Shown piece after piece: positions 1 to 6,834 of a stretch of DNA of 29,109 bases. How positions within the stretch are numbered: position 1 is the first letter of the stretch; every line of letters starts with the position of its first letter. The position numbers and the translations under genes were made by a program. The notes under the pieces are model-generated. The model saw only the letters and a list, made by a program, of their open reading frames with translations, was not told where the DNA came from and did no database searches. Source of the stretch: a bacterium (lineage in GTDB: Bacteria; Elusimicrobiota; Elusimicrobia; Elusimicrobiales; UBA9959); the NCBI GenBank assembly GCA_021812825.1, contig JAKAMO010000019.1, positions 1 to 29,109 on the forward strand, in the 5' to 3' direction.

Positions 1-887
1 TGGCGGGAATATAGCTTCAGCTGGCGCGTCAGCTGCGTGCCGCGCTCCACCGCGGCCGCTATCTCGCGGAGATCCTCCGCGGTCCGGGAGGAGGCGGGAA
101 GGGCGCGGCCGGCCACGTCGCAATAGCCGCGTATGGCCATCAGGATGTTGTTGAAATCGTGGGCGATGCCGGCGGCGAAGCGGTTCAGCGCCTCCAGCTT
201 CTGCATCTGGCGCAGGGAACCTTCCAGCTTTTTCGCCTCTATGATCCTGGCTATGATGGCGCAGATCGAAGAGATGAAAAGCTCCTCGGCGGCGTCGTGC
301 GGGCGGCCGGGGGCCAGGTACAGGTTCAGGACCCCGAGCTGGGCGTTCGCGGACATTATCGGGAAACAATAGTGCCCGCCCGGGCCGGCGTGATAGCGGC
401 CGTCCGCGTGTTCCGCGTGGACAGGCCGGGAGGCTTCAAGGCCGGCGCCGCAGAGGCAGCGCCCGGGCGGCATGACGTCACAGGCGCGCCGCTGCGCCTC
501 CGAAAAGCCGATCTCCGCCTTGAGGCGGAGGCTCCCGTTCTCGTACAGGAAGATCGCGCCTTTGCGCTGAAGCGAGATCGGGGCGGTGTCCAGCAGTTCC
601 CGCAGCACCTCGGCCAGGAAGGCGTCACGGGAAAGGGAGTTCACGGAGGCGTTCCAGAGCCGGTCGACGATGTCGTACAACTTGGCGTTCAGGAACTCCT
701 GTCTCTCGAGCCGGCGGCGCTCTTTGCGCATGAGGAGATAGAGCGGCCCCAGCGCTATGGCCATCATGGCCAGCGGGTCGGTCACTGCCGCCACCGGACC
801 GGAAAGCTCCAGCCGCGAAAGCAGCGCCATTACCAGCAGTTCGGAGCCGGCGAGTATCAGGGTGACTTTGGCGAAGATCTCGGTCAT
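1..887 (-). CDS. Membrane GAF-domain sensor histidine kinase, C-terminus cut by window edge
   Basis: The reading frame is open to the left edge, so only the first 295 residues are present. Two hydrophobic stretches (about residues 6-25 and 36-53) suggest a membrane anchor with almost no periplasmic loop. A GAF-like domain follows (about 70-215), containing the typical PGRCLCGAG segment. The phosphoacceptor helix carries FAAGIAHDFNN, with the predicted phosphorylated His at 243. The ATPase domain must lie outside the window. The start ATG (885-887) overlaps the stop of the upstream GAF gene as ATGA, so translation is probably coupled. It is the last visible gene of the receptor/two-component operon. 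Family role: autophosphorylating kinase passing phosphate to a response regulator; the ligand is unknown. Confidence 0.85.
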   Translation of the reverse strand, partial: MTEIFAKVTLILAGSELLVMALLSRLELSGPVAAVTDPLAMMAIALGPLYLLMRKERRRLERQEFLNAKLYDIVDRLWNASVNSLSRDAFLAEVLRELLDTAPISLQRKGAIFLYENGSLRLKAEIGFSEAQRRACDVMPPGRCLCGAGLEASRPVHAEHADGRYHAGPGGHYCFPIMSANAQLGVLNLYLAPGRPHDAAEELFISSICAIIARIIEAKKLEGSLRQMQKLEALNRFAAGIAHDFNNILMAIRGYCDVAGRALPASSRTAEDLREIAAAVERGTQLTRQLKLYSR

Positions 888-1582
888 TTTCCCGGGCCGG
901 GGTGCTTGTCCTTGAACCATTTCTCGTGGCCGTAGAGCTTCTCCATGCAGTCCTCGCAGAGGCCGTGCGTGAAGCGGGCCTGCGAATGCCCCTCCAGGTA
1001 GGTCTCCACCTTCTGCCAGAAGCCCTTGTCGTCGCGGATCTTCTTGCACTGCGCGCAGATGGGGATCAACCCCTGCAGCGTGCGGACCTCCTTGAGCGAC
1101 TCTTCCAGCTTGATATTGGCCTGTATCAGCTCGAGGTGGTCGGTGATGATCTCCGAGAACTCTTTCAGCACCCTCTGGATGGGGCCGGAGAAGTCGTTCG
1201 GCTTCTTGTCGAACAGGCAGATGCTGCCGAAGATCTCCTGGTCGGGCCGGAAGATGGGGGCGCCGGCGTAGGCGATGTAGCCGGCCTTGGCCCCCTCGCT
1301 GTCCTTCCAGAAGGCGCTCTTCGTGGCGTCCGGAACGGTGAGCGGTTCTCTGGAGTTCACCACCGCGCTGCAGTAGGTCTTCAGGCCGAGGTTGATACGG
1401 GGGTCCGGGGCGCCCTGCGCCTCGCCTCCGCGCTCTCCGCCGATCACGCGCATGGAGTCCTCTTCGTCGAGGATGTTTATGGTGGCCGCCGGGACCCGGG
1501 CCAGCTCGGCCAGCAGGTCCGCTATGGCGCGCCACTTGGCCACGGCTATCGGGGGCAGCTTAAGGGGTTTCTTCTTGTCCAT
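884..1582 (-). CDS. GAF-domain protein with C-terminal four-cysteine signalling module
   Basis: A 232-residue soluble protein. Residues about 12-152 form a GAF domain (NILDEED, TYCSAVV, GAPIFRPDQEIFGSICLFD). A short helical linker (about 153-172) leads into a compact tail, IPICAQCKKIRDDKGFW, ending HGLCEDCMEKLY. The cysteines are C176, C179, C209 and C212, two CxxC pairs about 30 residues apart, consistent with a metal site (inference). Similar tails occur at the ends of bacterial response regulators and PAS/GAF proteins, but I know of no defined function. No kinase, cyclase or DNA-binding domain is present. It lies 9 bp after the response regulator gene, with GAGAGG upstream of the ATG, and its stop overlaps the next kinase start. 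It may be a sensory adaptor in the same pathway. Confidence 0.85.
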   Translation of the reverse strand: MDKKKPLKLPPIAVAKWRAIADLLAELARVPAATINILDEEDSMRVIGGERGGEAQGAPDPRINLGLKTYCSAVVNSREPLTVPDATKSAFWKDSEGAKAGYIAYAGAPIFRPDQEIFGSICLFDKKPNDFSGPIQRVLKEFSEIITDHLELIQANIKLEESLKEVRTLQGLIPICAQCKKIRDDKGFWQKVETYLEGHSQARFTHGLCEDCMEKLYGHEKWFKDKHPGPGK

Positions 1583-1591
1583 GGGGCCTCT

Positions 1592-2038
1592 CTAGGGTGC
1601 GGGGAGCTTGGAGATCGAGATCCAGTAGGCCTCGAAGTTCCGGGCCAGCTGCAGGAACTCCTCCAGCGAGGCCGGCTTGGTCAGGTAGGAGGCGGCGCCG
1701 CCGTCGTAGCTGCGCGCGATGTCCTCGGCGCGCGAGGAGGTGGTCAGCATCACCACGGGGATGGCCCTGAGGGCCTGGTCCGACTTCAGGCGTCTGAGCA
1801 GGGCGATGCCGTCCATCAGCGGGAGCGTGATGTCCAGCAGTATCATCGCCGGGCGCAGAGGCTTCTTGCCGGCGCGGGAACCGCCGCCGGTCAGCATGTC
1901 CAGCGCCTCGTGGCCGTCGCGGGCCACCTCGACGTTGGTGAAGAACTTGAACTCCGAGAAGGCGCGTTTGGCTATCAGTATGTCGTCCTCGTTGTCCTCC
2001 ACCAGCAGGATGGTGAACTGTTCGGATTCCTTCGTCAT
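1592..2038 (-). CDS. Single-domain response regulator (CheY/Rcp1-like)
   Basis: A 148-residue stand-alone receiver domain. The acidic pocket is ILLVEDNEDD (D15), the phosphoacceptor is D69 in MILLDITLPLMDG, the switch Thr is T99 in VVMLTTSS, and the conserved Lys is K121 in YLTKP. The long insertion before the phosphoacceptor strand and the ARNFEAYWI tail resemble the Rcp1-type regulators that pair with phytochrome-like kinases. There is no output domain, so it probably acts by protein contact or as a phosphorelay intermediate. It starts 8 bp after the upstream kinase gene, with AGGAGAG just before the ATG, and is followed 9 bp later by the GAF gene. The nearest partners are the kinases at 2047-3891 and 1-887. 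Confidence 0.92.
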   Translation of the reverse strand: MTKESEQFTILLVEDNEDDILIAKRAFSEFKFFTNVEVARDGHEALDMLTGGGSRAGKKPLRPAMILLDITLPLMDGIALLRRLKSDQALRAIPVVMLTTSSRAEDIARSYDGGAASYLTKPASLEEFLQLARNFEAYWISISKLPAP

Positions 2039-2046
2039 GTACTCTC

Positions 2047-3891
2047 CTATGGCTTGCGGCGCAGGTCCTCCGGCAGGAGGAAGAAGAACGTGCTCCCCTC
2101 CCCCTCCGCGGACTCCACCCAGATCTTTCCGTTGTGCTCCTCTATGACCTTCCTTACTATGGCCAGCCCGGCGCCCGTGCCGCCGCCGTACTCGCCGCGG
2201 CCGTGCAGCCGCTTGAACATCGTGAATATCTCCTCGAGGTACTGGGCGGGGATCCCGATGCCGTTGTCCTTTACGGCGAACTTCCAGTAGTACTCGCCGA
2301 ACTTCTCGGCGGAGACCCTCACCTTGGGTACGGGGCGGTCGTTGTACTTTATAGCGTTGGTGATCAGGTTGTGGAAGACCTGGCGCAGCTTGACCGGGTC
2401 GCAGTAGATCTCCGGCAGCGAGTCCGAGACCTCCGCCGCGGCCTTGTGCTCTTCTATGGTAGCCGCCAGTTCGGAGACCGCCTGCGCGGCCAGCTGGCGC
2501 GTGGAGGCCGTCTCGTAGGGGTTGCGGATGCGGGAGATGCGGGAATAGCTGAGCAGGTCGTCGATAAGAGTGCGCATGCGGCCGGCGGCCCGGGCGATGC
2601 GGCCCAGGTAGTCGGCGGCCTGCGGGTCCAGCGGGGCGGAGTGGTCGGACAGCAGCATGCCGGAGAACATCTCTATGCCGCGCAGCGGCTCCTTAAGGTC
2701 GTGCGAAACGGTGTGCGCGAAGGCGTCAAGCTCGCTGTTGACGGCGGCCAGGTCCTTAAGGTACTGCGACATGCGCGCCTCCGCTTCCCGGTGGCGTGAG
2801 GTGTCCTTCAGCAGGGAAACGACCTGGCGGTGCCCCTCGGTGCCGATGAAGACCGCCGAGAGCATGGCGGGCAGGCGGCGGCCGTCCTTGGTCTTGACCC
2901 AGAGGTCGAGCTCGTTTATGCGCCCGCTCCAGGAGAGCAGCGCGAAGGGCTCGCCGGCCCCGTCGGTGTGCTGCTCCAGGATGTCCTTGAGGTTTATCTT
3001 CTCCGGTCCGGCGAAGTCGTAGCCGGAGAATTCGGCGGCGGCCCGGTTGTGCTTGATGATCCACCCTTCCTCGTCGGTTATCAGCAGCGGGTCCGGCAGG
3101 CTTTCCAGCACCGAGTCCAGGTAGTTGCGCGAGACCGTGGTGTCGGCCAGGTCGCGGCAGAGTTTGTTGAAGCTCTGTGCCGCCTCGCCCAGCTCGTCCC
3201 CCGATACCACCGGGACCGTGACGCCGAAATGGCCGCCGCGCACCTTCTGTATGCCGCCGGCCAGCAGGTTCACCTGGCGCAGTATGAAATGGGCGGAGAG
3301 GGCCCCCAGCATAACCGCTATCACCGCCGCCGCCAGGCCTATGACGAGCAGATGGTACTGTATCTGCCCCTCGGCCTTCCTGGCGGGGGCCAGCGGCAGT
3401 CCTGCCCGCAGGAAGCCGGGCGCCGGCGTGGTGCCTTCCAGCCCCACGAACATCAGGTCCTCGCCGGAAGCGCTCTTGGGCTGCACCGGGATGACGGCGT
3501 CCAGGATCTCCTCGCCGTTGAAGACGGTGCGGTCCCACGCCATGGCGCGGGAGTCCCTGGCCCGGTGGAAGAGCGCGTCGTCCAGCTTGGTGCCGGTGAC
3601 GGCCACGTTGGTGTGGGCCAGCACGGTGCCGTCAGGGGCCAGCAGGCCGCAGTAAAGCGCGCCGGTCCTCTTTACATAGGCCTGCAGCGCGCGCAGCCCC
3701 TTCATCTCGCTGCCGGAGACCAGCGCGATCCTGAAATCCTCCGACATGTGCCCGGCGACGCCGTCGGCGGCGTCGCCTATCTGGCCGCTCATCGCGGTGG
3801 CGACGGCTTTCCGGGAGAAATGGATGTTGGCCCAGAAGGCTATGCTTATCAGGGCCAGCAGCAGCAGGATGATCTTGGCGTAGAGCTTCAT
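2047..3891 (-). CDS. Transmembrane sensor histidine kinase (Cache-like periplasmic sensor, HAMP, PAS)
   Basis: A 614-residue inner-membrane kinase. TM1 is at about 5-22, a periplasmic region of Cache/PDC type at about 28-178, TM2 at about 180-203 and HAMP at about 204-252. A PAS domain covers about 256-368 (LESLPDPLLITDEEGWII). The HisKA segment FAHTVSHDLKEPLRGIEMF places the phosphorylated His at 397. The ATPase domain has the N box (N508-N512), DNGIGI (542-547) and GGGTGAGLAIV (569-579). All catalytic boxes are intact. The start overlaps the stop of the substrate-binding protein gene by 4 bp, suggesting the periplasmic protein and kinase are made together and may interact. The SHDLKEPLRGIE phosphoacceptor type is common in phytochrome-like kinases, matching the Rcp1-like regulator next door. 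The ligand is unknown. Confidence 0.93.
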   Translation of the reverse strand: MKLYAKIILLLLALISIAFWANIHFSRKAVATAMSGQIGDAADGVAGHMSEDFRIALVSGSEMKGLRALQAYVKRTGALYCGLLAPDGTVLAHTNVAVTGTKLDDALFHRARDSRAMAWDRTVFNGEEILDAVIPVQPKSASGEDLMFVGLEGTTPAPGFLRAGLPLAPARKAEGQIQYHLLVIGLAAAVIAVMLGALSAHFILRQVNLLAGGIQKVRGGHFGVTVPVVSGDELGEAAQSFNKLCRDLADTTVSRNYLDSVLESLPDPLLITDEEGWIIKHNRAAAEFSGYDFAGPEKINLKDILEQHTDGAGEPFALLSWSGRINELDLWVKTKDGRRLPAMLSAVFIGTEGHRQVVSLLKDTSRHREAEARMSQYLKDLAAVNSELDAFAHTVSHDLKEPLRGIEMFSGMLLSDHSAPLDPQAADYLGRIARAAGRMRTLIDDLLSYSRISRIRNPYETASTRQLAAQAVSELAATIEEHKAAAEVSDSLPEIYCDPVKLRQVFHNLITNAIKYNDRPVPKVRVSAEKFGEYYWKFAVKDNGIGIPAQYLEEIFTMFKRLHGRGEYGGGTGAGLAIVRKVIEEHNGKIWVESAEGEGSTFFFLLPEDLRRKP

Positions 3892-4766
3892 GGGAAGAGG
3901 TAGGCCGCCTGGCCGAGTATCTCCCGGGAGAGGGTTATCCCGCAGCTCTTCGCCGCGGAGGCGTTGAGCGTCATCTCCACCTCTTGCGGGTAGACTATAT
4001 CGGGAACCTGCTCGCCGGCCCTGAGGGACATGAGCGCCTGGGCGGCGGCCGCCCCGGCCTGCTTGAAGCTGACGCCGATGGCGGCCACGGCGCCTTCCTG
4101 CGCCAGGCCCCTGGTGGTGGCGTACATCGGGACCGAGTTACCCCAGGAGAACTGGCGGAAGATCTGCAGCGTGTCCGGGGTCACCAGCAGCGGGTCCGGA
4201 GGCAGGAAGAAAGCGTCCATGCCGGGGAGGGCCTTGCGGAGCAGCGACGGGAGCTGTGAGATGCGCTGGACCTGTATCAGCGTCACCTCTATGCCGGAGG
4301 CACGCGCGACCGCGCTCAGGTCGTTCATGTGGGGAGTGTAGCCTTCGCTTACCCACAGGACGGTGAGCCGGTGCAGCGAGGGCTGTATGGCCTTCAGCCT
4401 GGTCAGGAACTGGGCCGAGGCCGGGCGCATGCTGATCTTCACGGTGCTGGCGGTCCTTGCGCCGGTGTCCAGGAAGTAGCCGGGCGCCAGGCAGTATACA
4501 AGGTCCACGTCGGACGGATATTTCTGGGCGGCCGCGCGGGCGCCGAAAGCGACTATCTGCCTGGCGCCGCGCGGGATGGCGGGGCGCTGGTCCGAGACGT
4601 CCAGGTGCGGCACTTCCGCGCCGAAACCGGCCTGGAAGGCGGAGAAAGCCTCCATGTACGCGCCACCGTGATGGGAAAGGACGGCTACGACCTCACCTTC
4701 CCCGGGGGCCGCGTGGGCCGCCGGGGTGCCGGCGAGCAGGAGCAGTATGGGTATAGCCTTCTTCAT
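3888..4766 (-). CDS. Exported ABC-type substrate-binding protein (PF04392-like)
   Basis: A 292-residue protein with a signal peptide (MKKAIPILLLLAGTPAAHA, cleavage after AHA). The mature part looks like the PF04392 'ABC transporter substrate binding' family: IVAFGARAAAQKYPSDVDLVYC in the first lobe, MDAFFLPPDPLLVTPDTL in the second, and the late IGVSFKQAGAAAAQAL segment. No ABC permease or ATPase gene is nearby. Instead it is wedged between a TonB receptor (2-bp gap) and a sensor kinase (4-bp overlap). I infer that it is a periplasmic ligand carrier that presents a compound taken up by the receptors to the kinase. PF04392 members are reported to bind amino acids and similar small molecules, but no specificity can be read here. 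Confidence 0.82.
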   Translation of the reverse strand: MKKAIPILLLLAGTPAAHAAPGEGEVVAVLSHHGGAYMEAFSAFQAGFGAEVPHLDVSDQRPAIPRGARQIVAFGARAAAQKYPSDVDLVYCLAPGYFLDTGARTASTVKISMRPASAQFLTRLKAIQPSLHRLTVLWVSEGYTPHMNDLSAVARASGIEVTLIQVQRISQLPSLLRKALPGMDAFFLPPDPLLVTPDTLQIFRQFSWGNSVPMYATTRGLAQEGAVAAIGVSFKQAGAAAAQALMSLRAGEQVPDIVYPQEVEMTLNASAAKSCGITLSREILGQAAYLFP

Positions 4767-4768
4767 CG

Positions 4769-6790
4769 TCAGAAACGGTAATCGAAAGTGTATTCCAGCC
4801 GCCTGCCGGTGTAGAGCGGCAGGGTCTCCACCACGCGCAGGCGCACGTACTCGGGTACCTGCACCTCGCGGTCGGTAACGTCCCTCACGGAGATGGTATG
4901 CCTCACCGGGCCTTTATGATAGCCTGCGCTCAGGTCGGCCCAGAACTGCGAGCCCAGCGCGGTCCGCAGCGAGCGGCTCCTGCCGAGGAGGTTGAAATTG
5001 CCGGCCGCGAAGAAGCTGCCGAACTCGTGCGATATGCCGCCCGAGGCCGTATAGTCCGGCGAGTACTTGAAGTTCCACGAAGCGGAGGCGGGCAGGGAGC
5101 CGGAAGCGGGTATAGGATGTTCGTCGCCGCGGGTGCCGCGCAGGCGCGACAGCGTCAGGAAAGCGCTGGTGGCCGGAACGGCGTAGCGGGCGGTGAGCTC
5201 GAGGCCGTCGGCCGCGAAGCCGGGCGCGTTCTGGTAATGGTTGGCGTTGGGATAGCTGACGCCGTCGCGGGTGAAATCCCCGCGGTTGCGGTAGATGGTG
5301 TCTATGTAATGGGCGTGATAGGCAGTGAGATGGAAGAACAGCGGGCCGAACGCCGTCAGGTATGAAAGCTCCGTCGTCTCGGTGCGTTCGGGCCTCAGGT
5401 CCGGGTTGCCTACTACCGTTACGGTCGAGGTGAGGAAATACTGCTCGAAGGGAGTGGGCGAGCGGAAAGACTGGCTGAACATGGCCTTCAGGCTGTCGCG
5501 GTCGCCGAAGCGGCGTATCACGGAGGCGCGCGACGAGAGATTGTCGCCGGCCTTGCTGTCCTTCGTGTAGCGGCTGCCGGCCAGGAACTTCCAGTCCCCC
5601 GCCTCACGCCCGAGCTGGGCGTAGAGGGACGATTCGCGGGAGCCGCGGGCGTTCATGCTGTTGTCGTCCCGGGGGGTGCCGGTGTTGCTGTCGTAATTGA
5701 GGTAGCGCTGCGCGGAGCGGTACTCGTACGTGGCGCCGCTCTCCAGATAGAAGCCGCCGCCGAGAGGGGCCACGGCGCTCAGTGTATTGCTCAGCCTGGC
5801 CCCCACTATGTCTGAGCGTAGCTTGTTGGAGGAGTCCCTCGGGATGTTGCGCCGCTGCCAGTCGTAGGCGGCGGAATATTTAAGGTCACCCCAGCCCGGA
5901 GCGAAGGTATACGAATAGGAGGCCACGGCTCCCTCCTTGGCCTCGTTGAACAGCTCTCCGCTGGCCAGGGAGATGGCGTTGCCGAGAAAATTCTGGTCGC
6001 TGCGGAAGGCGTTGACCAGCAGGGAGTTGCCGCCGGCGGCGGCGGAGAAATTTAACGTCCTCGCGTTGAGATACTCCCGCACGGAGTGCTGGAGGCCGGT
6101 CTCGTCCCTGAAGGCTATGGAGGGCTGAACGGCGTCACGCGAATTGGCGGAGAACATGTAGGAAGCGTCCTTCCCCTTCCAGGCATACGATCCGCCGGCG
6201 CGCGAGACGCCGAGCGCCCCTCCGTATACGCCGGCGCCGGAGCCCAGGCCGCCCCCGACCTGCCCGATAGAGCCTTCGGTCCTGGCCTTGCGCAGCACTA
6301 TATTGACCGCTCCGGTCAGCGCGTTCGAGCCGTACAGGACCGAGGCGGGCCCCAGCAGCACCTCGATGCGCTCTACGGAGTCTATATCCACCCGGTCCAG
6401 GTCCCCTTCGCCGGTCACCGCGTTCCACATCGGGACATTGTCCACCATTACCAGGACCTTGTTGGCGTAATGCTCCTGCAGCGCCCCGCGCGCCGTGGGA
6501 ACGTTATGGATGGTATAGGTGCGGGTCACGGTCATGCCGGGCACGGTGCGCAGTGCTTCGGAGACGGAGCCGAAATTATAGTGCTCGATGGCGTTGCGGT
6601 CGATCACGGTCACGTTGGAAACGCTGTCGAAGACGTTCTCCGGTATAGGGGAGGCTACCGTAAGGTTGCGGGCCTCTTCCCCCATGAAATCCCAGAATTC
6701 CCCCGTTCCCTCTTCCGCGAAGGCGAAGCAGGTTCCCAGGACCAGCAGGGCGCCGGTCAAGGTCAGGATGGATGGACGTGGTCTTCGCAT
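4769..6790 (-). CDS. TonB-dependent outer-membrane receptor (first of pair by position)
   Basis: A 673-residue receptor if started at the ATG at 6788-6790, giving a clean signal peptide MRRPRPSILTLTGALLVLGT...AFA. A TTG at 6811 would add seven residues and is less likely. The plug domain (about 50-165) shows NVTVIDRNAIEHYNFGSVSEAL, VLVMVDNVPMWN and VERIEVLLGPASVLYGSNALTGAVNI. The remainder is a beta-barrel ending in a terminal Phe (YTFDYRF), as expected for BAM-assembled proteins. Such receptors import scarce ligands using TonB/ExbBD energy; no tonB or exb gene is in the window. It starts 44 bp after the upstream receptor gene and ends 2 bp before the binding-protein gene. A TACAAT on the minus strand (6801-6806) could be a weak internal promoter. 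Substrate unknown. Confidence 0.92.
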   Translation of the reverse strand: MRRPRPSILTLTGALLVLGTCFAFAEEGTGEFWDFMGEEARNLTVASPIPENVFDSVSNVTVIDRNAIEHYNFGSVSEALRTVPGMTVTRTYTIHNVPTARGALQEHYANKVLVMVDNVPMWNAVTGEGDLDRVDIDSVERIEVLLGPASVLYGSNALTGAVNIVLRKARTEGSIGQVGGGLGSGAGVYGGALGVSRAGGSYAWKGKDASYMFSANSRDAVQPSIAFRDETGLQHSVREYLNARTLNFSAAAGGNSLLVNAFRSDQNFLGNAISLASGELFNEAKEGAVASYSYTFAPGWGDLKYSAAYDWQRRNIPRDSSNKLRSDIVGARLSNTLSAVAPLGGGFYLESGATYEYRSAQRYLNYDSNTGTPRDDNSMNARGSRESSLYAQLGREAGDWKFLAGSRYTKDSKAGDNLSSRASVIRRFGDRDSLKAMFSQSFRSPTPFEQYFLTSTVTVVGNPDLRPERTETTELSYLTAFGPLFFHLTAYHAHYIDTIYRNRGDFTRDGVSYPNANHYQNAPGFAADGLELTARYAVPATSAFLTLSRLRGTRGDEHPIPASGSLPASASWNFKYSPDYTASGGISHEFGSFFAAGNFNLLGRSRSLRTALGSQFWADLSAGYHKGPVRHTISVRDVTDREVQVPEYVRLRVVETLPLYTGRRLEYTFDYRF

Positions 6791-6834
6791 GAGCGGCTCT
6801 ATTGTAGCCAATTATCGGGGTGCGGGTGGAGCGG

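Noticed and set aside
6791..6811. TTG start adding seven residues to the TonB receptor at 4769-6790
   Set aside because: The internal ATG begins a better signal peptide and no ribosome site favours the TTG.
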